Source: Massilia timonae CCUG 45783
GTDB taxonomy: Bacteria > Pseudomonadota > Gammaproteobacteria > Burkholderiales > Burkholderiaceae_D
DNA: 50,856 nt
Direction of reading: 5' to 3'
NCBI RefSeq assembly: GCF_000315425.1
Contig: NZ_JH992924.1
Span: 551,840 to 602,695, forward strand
Under the pieces are notes generated by a model. That model saw only the letters and a program-made list of their open reading frames with translations, was not told where the DNA came from and made no database searches. Made by a program: the position numbers and the translations under genes. Positions 8,722-20,341 of the stretch are shown here, piece after piece (position 1 is the stretch's first letter; each line of letters starts with the position of its first letter).

Positions 8722-9780
8722 ATGCCCCGCACCGACGATTTACGCATCCGTGAAATGAAGGAACTGACGCCGCCCTCGCACCTGATCCGCGAGTTCCCGG
8801 TGACCCCGCAGGCCGAGCAGACAGCAAGCGGCGCGCGCATCGACCTGCACCGCATCCTGCACGGCCAGGACGACCGCCTGATGGTGGTGATCGGACCGTG
8901 CTCGATCCACGACCCGAAGGCGGCGCTCGAGTATGCGCGCAGGCTGGTCGAGCAGCGCCGCCGCTTCGCCGGCGAGCTGGAAGTCGTGATGCGCGTCTAT
9001 TTCGAGAAGCCGCGCACCACGGTCGGCTGGAAGGGCCTGATCAACGACCCGTACATGGACAACAGCTTCCGCATCAACGACGGCCTGCGCATGGCGCGCG
9101 AGCTGCTGCGCGACATCAACGAGATGGGCCTGCCGGCCGGCACCGAGTTCCTCGACGTGATCAGCCCGCAGTACATTGCCGACCTGGTCAGCTGGGGCGC
9201 GATCGGCGCCCGCACCACCGAGTCGCAGGTGCACCGCGAGCTGGCGTCAGGGCTGTCGTGCCCGGTCGGCTTCAAGAACGGCACCGACGGCAATATCAAG
9301 ATCGCGACCGAGGCGATCAAGGCCGCGTCGCAGCCACACCATTTCCTGTCGGTGACCAAGGGCGGCCACTCGGCCATCGTGTCGACCTCGGGCAACGAGG
9401 ATTGCCACATCATCCTGCGCGGCGGCAAGACGCCGAACTACGATGCCGCCAGCGTCGAGGAGGCGTGCCGCCAGATCGCCGCGCTCGGCCTGGCCAGCCG
9501 CCTGATGATCGACGCTTCGCATGCGAACAGTTCCAAGAAGCCGGAGAACCAGGTGCCGGTGTGCGCCGACATCGCGGCCCAGATCGCGGGCGGCGACGAC
9601 CGCATCGTCGGCGTGATGATCGAGTCGCACCTGGTGGCCGGACGCCAGGACCTGGTGCCGGGCAAGGAGCTGACCTATGGCCAGTCGGTGACCGATGGCT
9701 GCATCGACTGGGATACCAGCGTGGGAGTGCTGGAAGGATTGGCACAAGCGGTGCGCCAGCGCAGGTTGCGCCAGGACTGA
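8722..9780 (+). CDS. aroG: 3-deoxy-7-phosphoheptulonate (DAHP) synthase, class I
   Basis: A 352-residue cytoplasmic enzyme that condenses phosphoenolpyruvate and erythrose 4-phosphate, the entry to the shikimate pathway. Its length matches E. coli AroG (350). Hallmarks include IGPCSIHD with the metal-binding Cys at residue 60, KPRTTVGWKG, MDNSFRINDGLR, GARTTESQVHRELASGLSCP, CHIILRGG, DASHANSSKK and GVMIESHLV. AAAGGGAG lies just ahead of the ATG. The AroG-like sequence suggests Phe feedback inhibition of the enzyme, and the leader upstream suggests a second control at transcription. It is transcribed alone and ends at a strong terminator. Assignment to AroG rather than AroF or AroH is by overall look and less certain than the enzyme class. 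Confidence 0.95.
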   Translation: MPRTDDLRIREMKELTPPSHLIREFPVTPQAEQTASGARIDLHRILHGQDDRLMVVIGPCSIHDPKAALEYARRLVEQRRRFAGELEVVMRVYFEKPRTTVGWKGLINDPYMDNSFRINDGLRMARELLRDINEMGLPAGTEFLDVISPQYIADLVSWGAIGARTTESQVHRELASGLSCPVGFKNGTDGNIKIATEAIKAASQPHHFLSVTKGGHSAIVSTSGNEDCHIILRGGKTPNYDAASVEEACRQIAALGLASRLMIDASHANSSKKPENQVPVCADIAAQIAGGDDRIVGVMIESHLVAGRQDLVPGKELTYGQSVTDGCIDWDTSVGVLEGLAQAVRQRRLRQD

Positions 9781-9800
9781 TCCGCTCCGGCCACCAAATG

Positions 9801-9832
9801 AAAAACGGCGCACCGAAGTGCGCCGTTTTTTT
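9801..9832. terminator. Bidirectional intrinsic terminator
   Basis: AAAACGGCGCA and TGCGCCGTTTT arms flank a six-base loop, with an A run on one side and a T7 run on the other. It serves aroG on the plus strand and the convergent receptor gene on the minus strand. Confidence 0.9.
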
Positions 9833-9846
9833 CGCCTGTCGGCGGC

Positions 9847-12759
<2,913 letters not shown>

Positions 12760-12857
12760 AGTCAGTCTTCCCCTAAGACCTGGCGGCGGGTCGCGTCGCC
12801 AGTAAAGTCAAGTGAATCGCCGTGGCGAATGGGCCCGGCATGTTTTTACTACTTAAC

Positions 12858-12889
12858 AATAAAAACATTGACGAATAGATAGTGTCAAT
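12858..12889 (-). promoter_or_regulatory. Candidate promoter/operator of the third receptor gene
   Basis: On the minus strand a perfect -35 box TTGACA (12883-12888) is followed about 18 bases on by an AT-rich -10 region (near 12858-12865). An inverted repeat ATTGAC-N11-GTCAAT (12867-12889) overlaps the -35 box and could bind a regulator. The hexamer is visible; its use is inferred. Confidence 0.45.
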
Positions 12890-12993
12890 TGGTAACGTCT
12901 GTATGCAGCAAAATACAACTGTCTGATGACTTGTCTTTACAATCTGCAATTTTGATGCTAGTCACACAAAAGTCACAAAACTCGAAATACGAT

Positions 12994-13062
12994 ATATCAT
13001 GCGAAAAATATAGTTAGATATAGCATTTGATTCGTTCAAACTATATTTTTGGGACATGATAT
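12994..13062. repeat. Long imperfect inverted repeat in the AT-rich spacer
   Basis: Inner arms AAAAATATAGTT (13004-13015) and AACTATATTTTT (13039-13050) match perfectly over 12 bases. Outer arms ATATCATG (12994-13001) and CATGATAT (13055-13062) match over 8. They are separated by short unequal bulges, giving a 20-base-pair stem with a 23-base loop. The surrounding 12760-13291 holds no credible gene and is far richer in A and T than its neighbours. The repeat could be an operator, a foreign remnant or an RNA hairpin. Confidence 0.6.
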
Positions 13063-13132
13063 TGCGAATCCGGCGATGTACATATATCAGGTCGTCGGCA
13101 AGCTTCTTATATGAATTCTTGATACCAGTGTC

Positions 13133-13145
13133 ATTACATTGTAAT
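13133..13145. promoter_or_regulatory. Palindrome upstream of the ABC-transporter operon
   Basis: ATTACA-T-TGTAAT is a perfect 13-base palindrome about 150 bases before the first permease gene. It has the size and symmetry of a repressor site. No regulator gene adjoins it, so its role is unknown. Confidence 0.4.
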
Positions 13146-13291
13146 AACCTGTGACTATCGGGGCATAAGATTGCGCGGCTGTCGGTGCGTGCGGATATGC
13201 GCTATCGTGTCGTTTTTTGCCATCGTGAATTTGGCTTGGTGGCAAACCTGGGGGGCGGCACGTTCGCCCAATCCGCAAATTCGGGAGTGCG

Positions 13292-14230
13292 ATGTTTGCT
13301 TATGTCCTGCGCCGGCTGTGGCAGATGCTGCCGACGATGGGCGGCGTGGTGCTGCTGGTGTTTTTCTTGTTCAACTGGGTCGGCGGCGACCCGGCCTACC
13401 TGCTGGCCGGCAAGATGGCCGACGCCGGCGCGATCGAGAACATCCGGCGCCAGCTCGGCACCGACCAGCCGTATGCTGTGCAGCTATGGATCTTCGTCAA
13501 GCAGATCCTGACCTTCGACTTCGGCAACGCCTGGAGCACGGGCGAGCCGGTGTCGCACATCATCGCGAGCCGCCTGGGGCCGTCGCTCACGGTCCTGATT
13601 CCGCTGACCGTGCTCGAGACCGTGCTGGGCATCGCGCTGGCGCTGGCGATCGCCTTCGTGCGCGGCTCGCTGACCGACCGCGCCGTGATGGTCGCCTGCA
13701 CGGTCGGGATGTCGATCTCGATCCTGGTCTACATCATCGTGTTCCAGTACGTGTTCGCCTACCAGCTGGGCCTGTTTCCGGTCCAGGGTTGGGGCAATAG
13801 TCTGGGAGAGAATTTGCTCAGGTATGCGCTGCTGCCGATCATCATCGGCCTGGCGGTGTCGATCGCGCCGACCCTGCGCCTGTACCGCAGCTTCGTGCTC
13901 GACGAAGCGGGGCAGGACTATGTGCGCACCGCGCGCGCCAAGGGCCTGAAGGAGGGCCGCATTGTCTGGGTCCACGTGCTGCGCAATGCCGCGATCCCGA
14001 TCATCACCCACGTCATGGCCAACCTGCCGGCGCTGCTGATCGGCGCCTTCCTGCTCGAGCGCTTCTTCGGCATTCCCGGCATCGGCCGCGAAGTGATCCT
14101 GGCGGTCGAGCGCAGCGATTTCCCGGTGATTAAGGCGATCACGGTCTATGTGGCCGCCGCGACCATGGTGTTCAACCTGCTGGCCGACCTGCTGTACCAG
14201 GCGGTCGATCCGCGCGTGCAGCTCAAATGA
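13292..14230 (+). CDS. Peptide-type ABC transporter permease (DppB/OppB family)
   Basis: A 312-residue inner-membrane permease with about six membrane segments, the first directly at the N-terminus (MFAYVLRRLWQMLPTMGGVV). The cytoplasmic coupling loop is seen in DEAGQDYVRTARAKGL (about residues 203-218), followed by HVLRNAAIPIITHV. It should form the channel for peptides or a similar solute together with the next gene. GGGAG precedes the ATG. The downstream permease overlaps by four bases (ATGA), so the two are translationally coupled. No periplasmic binding-protein gene is next to it, unlike dpp, opp or yej operons. Substrate not predictable. Confidence 0.88.
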   Translation: MFAYVLRRLWQMLPTMGGVVLLVFFLFNWVGGDPAYLLAGKMADAGAIENIRRQLGTDQPYAVQLWIFVKQILTFDFGNAWSTGEPVSHIIASRLGPSLTVLIPLTVLETVLGIALALAIAFVRGSLTDRAVMVACTVGMSISILVYIIVFQYVFAYQLGLFPVQGWGNSLGENLLRYALLPIIIGLAVSIAPTLRLYRSFVLDEAGQDYVRTARAKGLKEGRIVWVHVLRNAAIPIITHVMANLPALLIGAFLLERFFGIPGIGREVILAVERSDFPVIKAITVYVAAATMVFNLLADLLYQAVDPRVQLK

Positions 14231-15249
14231 CGATGACCACCACCGTGCACATGCGCTCTCCCGGACTGTGGGCGCTCGCCTGGCGGCGCCTGCGCGCCGA
14301 CCGCGTCGGGATGGCGGCGCTGGCCGTCGTCGCCGCTTTCCTGCTGCTGGTGCTGTTGTCCGCCACGGGCATGCTGGCCAGCGACTGGGAACAAGAGGTG
14401 GCGGTCAACTACGCGCCGCCCAGCTTCGTCGGCGCCGACGCCACGGCGCGCGCCCTGGCCCGCGCCCAGTTGCCGCGCGCCACGCCGCCGAACGCCTTCG
14501 ACCCGCTGGCGATCGATCTGGCCGAGCTCGAGGCGCAGGTGGCGCAGACCCATCCGCCGGTCGAAAAGCGCACGACCCTGCCGTTCGGCGCCGACAAATG
14601 GGGGCACGACATCGTCAAGAAGACCATCAAGGGCGGCGAGACCTCGATCGTGGTGGGCCTGGTGGCGGCCCTGCTGGCGGTGGCGCTCGGCACCCTGTTC
14701 GGCGCCGTCTCGGGCTTTTATGGCGGCTGGGTCGACGACCTGTTCAACTGGTTCTACAGCATCTTCACGGCGATTCCGGCGATCCTCATGATCCTGACCG
14801 TGGCCGCCGTGCTCCAGCAAAAAGGCGTGGCCACCATCGTGCTGATCCTCGGCCTGACCGGCTGGACCGGCCCCTACCGCCTGATGCGCGCCGAATACAT
14901 CAAGCACGGCGCGCGCGAATACGTGATGGCGGCGGATGCCATCGGCGCGTCGAGCTGGTCCCGCATGTTCGGCCACATCCTGCCCAATGTCTCGCACGTG
15001 GCGCTGGTGCAGATGTCGATCCTGGTGGTGGGCTTCATCAAGGCCGAGGTGATCCTGTCGTTCCTGGGCTTCGGCGTGCCGGTCGGCACCGTGTCCTGGG
15101 GCAGCATGCTCAACGAGGCGCAGAATGAACTGATCCTCGGCAAGTGGTGGCAGTTGGCGGCGGCGGCGGGCGCGATGGCGCTGCTGGTGACGAGCTTCTC
15201 GCTGTTCGCGGATGCGCTGCGCGATGCGCTCGATCCCAAGATCAAATGA
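14227..15249 (+). CDS. Peptide-type ABC transporter permease (DppC/OppC family)
   Basis: A 340-residue partner permease. After the first membrane segment (about residues 32-52) comes a long periplasmic stretch of about 80 residues (about 56-118, rich in Ala, Arg and Pro), then PFGADKWGHDIVKKTIKGGE and the five-helix transport domain. The coupling loop is visible in EYIKHGAREYVMAADAIGAS. The extended external loop is longer than in DppC and may take part in substrate capture in the absence of a local binding protein; that is inference. Start and stop overlap the neighbouring genes by a few bases, so one operon is nearly certain. Confidence 0.88.
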   Translation: MTMTTTVHMRSPGLWALAWRRLRADRVGMAALAVVAAFLLLVLLSATGMLASDWEQEVAVNYAPPSFVGADATARALARAQLPRATPPNAFDPLAIDLAELEAQVAQTHPPVEKRTTLPFGADKWGHDIVKKTIKGGETSIVVGLVAALLAVALGTLFGAVSGFYGGWVDDLFNWFYSIFTAIPAILMILTVAAVLQQKGVATIVLILGLTGWTGPYRLMRAEYIKHGAREYVMAADAIGASSWSRMFGHILPNVSHVALVQMSILVVGFIKAEVILSFLGFGVPVGTVSWGSMLNEAQNELILGKWWQLAAAAGAMALLVTSFSLFADALRDALDPKIK

Positions 15250-16958
15250 CGGCCGATATGACCCAGGAACCATTGTTGCAAGTGCGCGACCTGCGCATCG
15301 CCTTTCGCACCGACAAGCGGCAGACCTTCGAAGCCTTGAAGGGCATCTCGTTCGACGTCCCCGACAACAGCACGGTGGCGCTGGTGGGCGAGTCCGGCAG
15401 CGGCAAGTCGGTCAGCTCGCTGGCCGTGATGGGCCTGCTGCCGGAGCAGACCACCGTCATCGATCCCGCTTCCAGCATCCGCTTCGCCGGCCGTGAGCTG
15501 CTCGGCCTGCCTGCGCGCGAGCGGCGCGCGCTGTGCGGCAAGGACATCGCGATGATCTTCCAGGAGCCGATGTCCTCGCTCAACCCGGTATTCACGGTCG
15601 GCTACCAGATCGGCGAGGTCCTGCGCCTGCACCTGGGCATGAGCAGGCGCGCGGCGCGGGCGCGCGCCCTGGCGCTGCTGCACGAGGTCGGCATTCCCGA
15701 ACCCGGGCGCAAGATCGACGCCTACCCGAGCCAGATGTCGGGTGGCCAGCAGCAGCGGGTGATGATCGCGATGGCGATCGCCTGCGAGCCGCGCCTCCTG
15801 ATCGCCGACGAGCCGACCACCGCGCTGGACGTGACGATCCAGAAGCAGATCATGGAGCTGATCGCGCGCCTGCAGCGCGAGCGCCGCATGGCGGTGCTGT
15901 TCATCACCCACGACCTGGGGCTGGTGGGCGAGATCGCCGACCGCGTGATCGTGATGCGCCACGGCGAGGTGCGCGAGGAGGGCGCGGCCGGCCAGGTGTT
16001 CGGCGCCCCGGTCGACGCGTATACCCGGGCGCTGCTGCATTGCCGGCCGCCGCTCGATGCGCGGCCGCTGCGCCTGCCGGTGATCGACGACTATCTGAGC
16101 GGCCGCATCCTGCCCGATCAAATGCTTGACCAAGCGCCGGCGCAGCGCGAGCGCGGCACGGCGCCGGACGACCAGCCGGTGCTGGTTGTCAACAATTTGG
16201 CGAAAAGTTTCTGGCTGCGCGAAGGCCTGTTCGGCAAGCGCGAATTCAAGGCGGTCAAGGACGTCTCGTTCACCCTGGGCCGCGGCAAGACCCTGGGCGT
16301 GGTGGGCGAGTCGGGGTCCGGAAAAACCACGGTTGGGTTGACCCTGCTGCGCCTGCACCGCGCGAGCGGCGGCTCGGCGCTGTTCGAGGGGCGCGACCTG
16401 CTGGCCATGTCCGACCGCGAATTCCAGGCGTATAAACGGCGGATCCAGATCATCTTCCAGAATCCCTATGCCTCGCTCAATCCGCGTTTCACGGTCGGCC
16501 AGATCTTGCTGGAACCGATGCGCATCCACGGCATCGGCGCCAATGAGATGGAGCGTGCGCAACTGGCGCGCGGCTTGCTGGGGCGGGTGGGCTTGCCGGA
16601 CGCCGCCTATGGCCGCTATCCGCACGAGTTTTCGGGCGGCCAGCGCCAGCGCATCGCGATCGCGCGCTGCCTGACCATGCGGCCCGAGATCCTGGTGTGC
16701 GACGAATCGGTGTCGGCGCTCGACGTCTCGGTGCAGGCCCAGGTGCTGAACCTGCTGCAAGACCTGCAGGACGAATACGGCATGAGCTATATCTTCATCT
16801 CGCACGACCTGTCGGTGGTCAAGTACATCTCGGACCAGGTGATGGTGATGCACCATGGCAGCGTGGTCGAGATGGCGGATGCCGACGCGCTGTACCGCGA
16901 CCCGCAGCATCCGTACACGCGCTCGCTGCTGGCGGCGATTCCGCGTGGCGTCTTGTAA
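15246..16958 (+). CDS. Fused double ABC ATPase of the peptide transporter
   Basis: A 570-residue protein holding two nucleotide-binding domains in one chain, as in YejF or GsiA. Domain 1: Walker A GESGSGKS (about 48-55), signature SGGQQQRV (about 164), Walker [13 protein letters not shown] (about 185). Domain 2: Walker [10 protein letters not shown] (about 354), signature [10 protein letters not shown] (about 462), Walker [13 protein letters not shown]. Both have the catalytic Glu. A DppF-type peptide-transporter C-terminal segment ([12 protein letters not shown]) ends the chain, so both ATP sites should be active and drive the two permeases encoded upstream. The ATG at 15246 overlaps the previous stop (ATGA), which makes it preferable to in-frame codons further upstream. 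Confidence 0.92.
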   Translation: MTADMTQEPLLQVRDLRIAFRTDKRQTFEALKGISFDVPDNSTVALVGESGSGKSVSSLAVMGLLPEQTTVIDPASSIRFAGRELLGLPARERRALCGKDIAMIFQEPMSSLNPVFTVGYQIGEVLRLHLGMSRRAARARALALLHEVGIPEPGRKIDAYPSQMSGGQQQRVMIAMAIACEPRLLIADEPTTALDVTIQKQIMELIARLQRERRMAVLFITHDLGLVGEIADRVIVMRHGEVREEGAAGQVFGAPVDAYTRALLHCRPPLDARPLRLPVIDDYLSGRILPDQMLDQAPAQRERGTAPDDQPVLVVNNLAKSFWLREGLFGKREFKAVKDVSFTLGRGKTLGVVGESGSGKTTVGLTLLRLHRASGGSALFEGRDLLAMSDREFQAYKRRIQIIFQNPYASLNPRFTVGQILLEPMRIHGIGANEMERAQLARGLLGRVGLPDAAYGRYPHEFSGGQRQRIAIARCLTMRPEILVCDESVSALDVSVQAQVLNLLQDLQDEYGMSYIFISHDLSVVKYISDQVMVMHHGSVVEMADADALYRDPQHPYTRSLLAAIPRGVL

Positions 16959-17049
16959 AAACAGCTCATCCGTCACCGGCGTTGCGCTTACGCCAAAAGG
17001 AATAGGGGGCGTTCCTGTGCCTCCAGCCCAATTGCGCTAATATACAGAA

Positions 17050-17994
17050 ATGCCCCAGCTAGCCGAACTCCTCCAAGTCTATGGCGTGCTGATCGTGTTC
17101 GGCATCGTCCTCGTCGAACAGTTCGGCCTGCCCATACCCGCCTACCCGGTCCTGATCGTGGCCGGTGCGCTCTCGGTCACCGCCGACGTGAGCTGGCACC
17201 TGGTATGGGTGGCCGCCATCCTGGCCTGCCTGATCTGCGACGCCTTCTGGTTCCGCGCCGGCCGCTTCTACGGAAAGCGCATCCTGCGGCTGCTGTGCAA
17301 GATTTCGCTGTCCCCCGATTCCTGCGTCAACCAGACCGAAGACCGCTTCCGCAAGTTCGGCGTCAAGTCGCTGCTGGTGTCCAAGTTCGTTCCTGGCTTT
17401 AACACCATCGCGGCGCCGCTGTCGGGCGCCATGGGCGTCAACCCGCGCCTGTTCCTGCTGTATGCGGTCACCGGCGCGGCGCTCTGGAGCGGCACCGGCA
17501 TCCTGCTCGGCGTCTGGTTCCATAACAGCGTCGACGGCGTCCTCGACACGCTCTCGACCATGGGCAGCACGGCGCTGACGATCGTGGCCGGCCTGCTGGC
17601 CCTGTTCATCGCCTTCAAGTATGCCGAGCGGCGCCGCCACCGTTCGCGCAGCGCGATCGAGCGCATCGGGATCGACGAGGTGCTGGCCCTGATCGAGGCC
17701 GGCCACGATCCGGTGATCATCGATGCGCGCAGCCTGAGCGCGCAGCAGATGGAAGCCGCGATTCCCGGCGCCGTGATCTTCAAGGCCTGCCAGCCCGAAC
17801 ACCTGATGGCTTCGCTCGACCGCGACCGCCACATCGTCGTCTATTGCAGCTGCCCGGACGACGTCACCGCCGCCGAAGTGGCGCGCCAGTTCATGGCCAA
17901 CGGCTTCCACCGTGCCCGTCCGCTCAAGGGCGGGCTCGACGCCTGGAACGCCCAGCGCGGCAACGATCCCGAGCTCGATCCGGCAACCTGCTGA
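17050..17994 (+). CDS. DedA-family membrane protein fused to a rhodanese domain
   Basis: A 314-residue protein. Residues about 1-195 are a DedA (SNARE-associated/VTT) membrane domain with the EQFGLPIPAYP entry motif and VSKFVPGFNTIAAPLSGAMG, family members of which act in lipid flipping and membrane homeostasis. Residues about 200-310 are a rhodanese-like domain (VIIDARS, then VVYCSCPDD with the likely sulfur-carrying Cys at 266, and LKGGLDAW). The active loop lacks the usual Arg after Cys and has a second Cys at 268. The fusion suggests a membrane-linked sulfur or redox sensor, which is inference. It follows the ABC ATPase after 91 bases and may have its own promoter. Confidence 0.88.
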   Translation: MPQLAELLQVYGVLIVFGIVLVEQFGLPIPAYPVLIVAGALSVTADVSWHLVWVAAILACLICDAFWFRAGRFYGKRILRLLCKISLSPDSCVNQTEDRFRKFGVKSLLVSKFVPGFNTIAAPLSGAMGVNPRLFLLYAVTGAALWSGTGILLGVWFHNSVDGVLDTLSTMGSTALTIVAGLLALFIAFKYAERRRHRSRSAIERIGIDEVLALIEAGHDPVIIDARSLSAQQMEAAIPGAVIFKACQPEHLMASLDRDRHIVVYCSCPDDVTAAEVARQFMANGFHRARPLKGGLDAWNAQRGNDPELDPATC

Positions 17995-17999
17995 CCGGC

Positions 18000-18020
18000 G
18001 CGCCGCCCGGCAGGCGGCGC
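18000..18020 (+). terminator. Hairpin after the DedA-rhodanese gene
   Basis: GCGCCGCC and GGCGGCGC form a perfect 8-base-pair stem around a five-base loop just after the stop codon. There is no T run, so termination there would be weak or factor-assisted. Confidence 0.45.
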
Positions 18021-18043
18021 GATGCGCTCAGTCTCATCAAAAA

Positions 18044-18055
18044 AGTAGTTCTACT
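18044..18055. promoter_or_regulatory. Palindrome upstream of the glk -10 box
   Basis: AGTAGTTCTACT is a perfect 12-base palindrome ending about 28 bases before a TATAAT box. Its GTAG-TT-CTAC core resembles HexR-type operators of sugar catabolism (TGTA-centred palindromes), but it is shorter than the known sites, so this link is speculative. Confidence 0.35.
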
Positions 18056-18083
18056 ACGTCGGCGCGAGTGGGCGGCGGGTCTT

Positions 18084-18089
18084 TATAAT
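18084..18089 (+). promoter_or_regulatory. Candidate glk -10 box
   Basis: A perfect TATAAT lies about 86 bases before the preferred glk start. No good -35 hexamer is found 16-18 bases upstream, where the sequence is GC-rich, so an activator may be needed. Confidence 0.5.
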
Positions 18090-18174
18090 CCGCCTTGTTG
18101 CGGAGTATGTACCTAAACTACAGAAAACACTTGTCGTCAGGGCAAAAAATTTAGTAAGCTTGGGCGTCTTTTAC

Positions 18175-19200
18175 ATGCGTACCACCATGACTGCCTCCCC
18201 GTTCAGCCCATCGACCGACCGCCCCCATCGCGGCGGCGCCCGCCTGCTTGCCGATATCGGCGGCACCAATTGCCGCTTCGTGCTGGAGCTGGGGCCGGGC
18301 CGGCTCGAGGCGGTCGAGGTGCTGCCTTGCGCCGACCATGCCACCCTGGGCGATGCCATGCGCGCCTACCTGGGCAGCGCGGCGGTCAAGGCGATCAGCG
18401 CCGCGCCGATCCGCCACGCTGCGATCGCCATCGCCAACCCGGTGAACGGCGACTATGTGCGCATGACCAATCACCACTGGGAATTTTCCACTGAAGCCTT
18501 GCGGCAAGAGTGCGGCTTCGAAATCCTGCTGGTGGTCAATGACTTCTCGGCCCTGGCCCGTTCGCTGCCGCATCTTGGCGAGCAAAAGCGCCAGGTGGGC
18601 GGTGGCGCGCCGCAGCCGGACGCGGCGCTGGGCCTGCTGGGCGCCGGCACCGGCCTCGGCGTCTCCGGCCTGGTGCCGTGCGGCGACAGCTGGACCGCGC
18701 TGCGCAGCGAAGGCGGCCATGTCAGCTTCGCTCCCGTCAACGAGCAGGAAATCGCGATCCTGCAATATGCCTGGCGCGAATTCGAGCACGTCTCGTTCGA
18801 GCGCTTCCTGTCCGGCGCCGGCGTCGAGCTCATCTACCGTGCGCTGGCCGACCGCGCCGGCCGCCCTGACGAGCGCCTCGACGCGGCCGAAATCTCGCGC
18901 CGCGCACTCAGCGGCGAATGCGCGCTGTGCGACGAGGTGCTGGAAGCGTTCTGCGGCATGCTCGGCACCGTGGCCGGCAACCTGGCCGTCACCCTCGGCG
19001 CCCAGGGCGGCGTGTATATCGGCGGCGGCATCGTGCCGCGCCTCGGGGAGCGCTTCGACCGTTCCTCGTTCCGCCGCCGCTTCGAGCAGAAGGGGCGCTT
19101 CGCCGGCTACCTGGCCGACGTGCCGACCTATGTGATCACGGCCGAGTACCCCGCATTCCTTGGCGTATCGGCGATTTTGTCGGAAAAACTGTCCGACTGA
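18175..19200 (+). CDS. glk: Glucokinase
   Basis: A cytoplasmic enzyme that phosphorylates glucose to glucose 6-phosphate with ATP (bacterial ROK-unrelated Glk family). The 341-residue form begins at ATG 18175; ATG 18187 and a TTG at 18160 are alternatives and no clear ribosome binding site decides. Seen are the phosphate-1 motif [12 protein letters not shown] (about 24-35), the catalytic region [39 protein letters not shown] and a late glycine-rich [12 protein letters not shown]. Length is close to E. coli Glk (321) plus a short N-terminal tail. It is a single gene. In many relatives glk adjoins 6-phosphogluconolactonase or a HexR regulator, neither of which is present here. Confidence 0.93.
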   Translation: MRTTMTASPFSPSTDRPHRGGARLLADIGGTNCRFVLELGPGRLEAVEVLPCADHATLGDAMRAYLGSAAVKAISAAPIRHAAIAIANPVNGDYVRMTNHHWEFSTEALRQECGFEILLVVNDFSALARSLPHLGEQKRQVGGGAPQPDAALGLLGAGTGLGVSGLVPCGDSWTALRSEGGHVSFAPVNEQEIAILQYAWREFEHVSFERFLSGAGVELIYRALADRAGRPDERLDAAEISRRALSGECALCDEVLEAFCGMLGTVAGNLAVTLGAQGGVYIGGGIVPRLGERFDRSSFRRRFEQKGRFAGYLADVPTYVITAEYPAFLGVSAILSEKLSD

Positions 19201-19217
19201 CGCAAATAGGCGCACAT

Positions 19218-19252
19218 CGCAGCGCCGCCCCCTTGTCCGCTGCGGGGTTTTA
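19218..19252 (+). terminator. Probable terminator of glk
   Basis: CGCAGCG (19218-19224) and CGCTGCG (19238-19244) form a stem with a 13-base loop, followed by GGGTTTTA. The T run is short, so the call is moderate. Confidence 0.5.
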
Positions 19253-19606
19253 TCGGTTACAATGGCCGCCAGTTGGAAGAAACGACGTCGTCCACTCGCG
19301 TGCCGCACAGGCCGCTCCCCGGCAGCGCCCCGATCGCGGGCGTGCCTAAGAGATAGAGTTCCGCCGAGTTCCACGTTTCGCAATGAAGATCAACACCAGC
19401 GGCCCGTCGCGCAGGCGGGTTGCCCCTGGTGGGTTCCTTGCCCGCCATGTAACAGCTCCGGCGCTCAGCGCGCCGGGCCCACGGATTCCGGTTTCAGGCA
19501 GCAGATCGCAGGGCGACAGGCGCATGGCGCGCAGGCATGCGCGCCACGCGCATTGATCCTGTCCCGACCCCGATTGGCCGAATTGTTTGATTGACGACAT
19601 CGCGAT
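19233..19606 (+). promoter_or_regulatory. scpB upstream region with candidate promoter and long leader
   Basis: TTGTCC (19233-19238) and TACAAT (19258-19263) with 19 bases between them form a plausible promoter. If used, the scpB message would carry a leader of about 340 bases. That stretch is GC-rich and has several self-complementary runs, but I see no reading frame or known RNA family in it. Confidence 0.35.

Positions 19607-20327
<721 letters not shown>

Positions 20328-20341
<14 letters not shown>

Noticed and set aside
8430..8753. 107-codon plus-strand frame over the aroG leader
   Set aside because: It overlaps the promoter, leader peptide, terminator and aroG start in another frame; the attenuation reading explains the region better.
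14874..16976. 700-codon minus-strand frame opposite the permease and ATPase genes
   Set aside because: It crosses two real genes on the other strand, and the product has His/Arg/Gln-rich shadow composition.
19160..19594. Plus-strand frame across the glk-scpB gap
   Set aside because: It begins inside glk, has no ribosome binding site, and its Arg/Pro/Cys-rich product looks non-coding.
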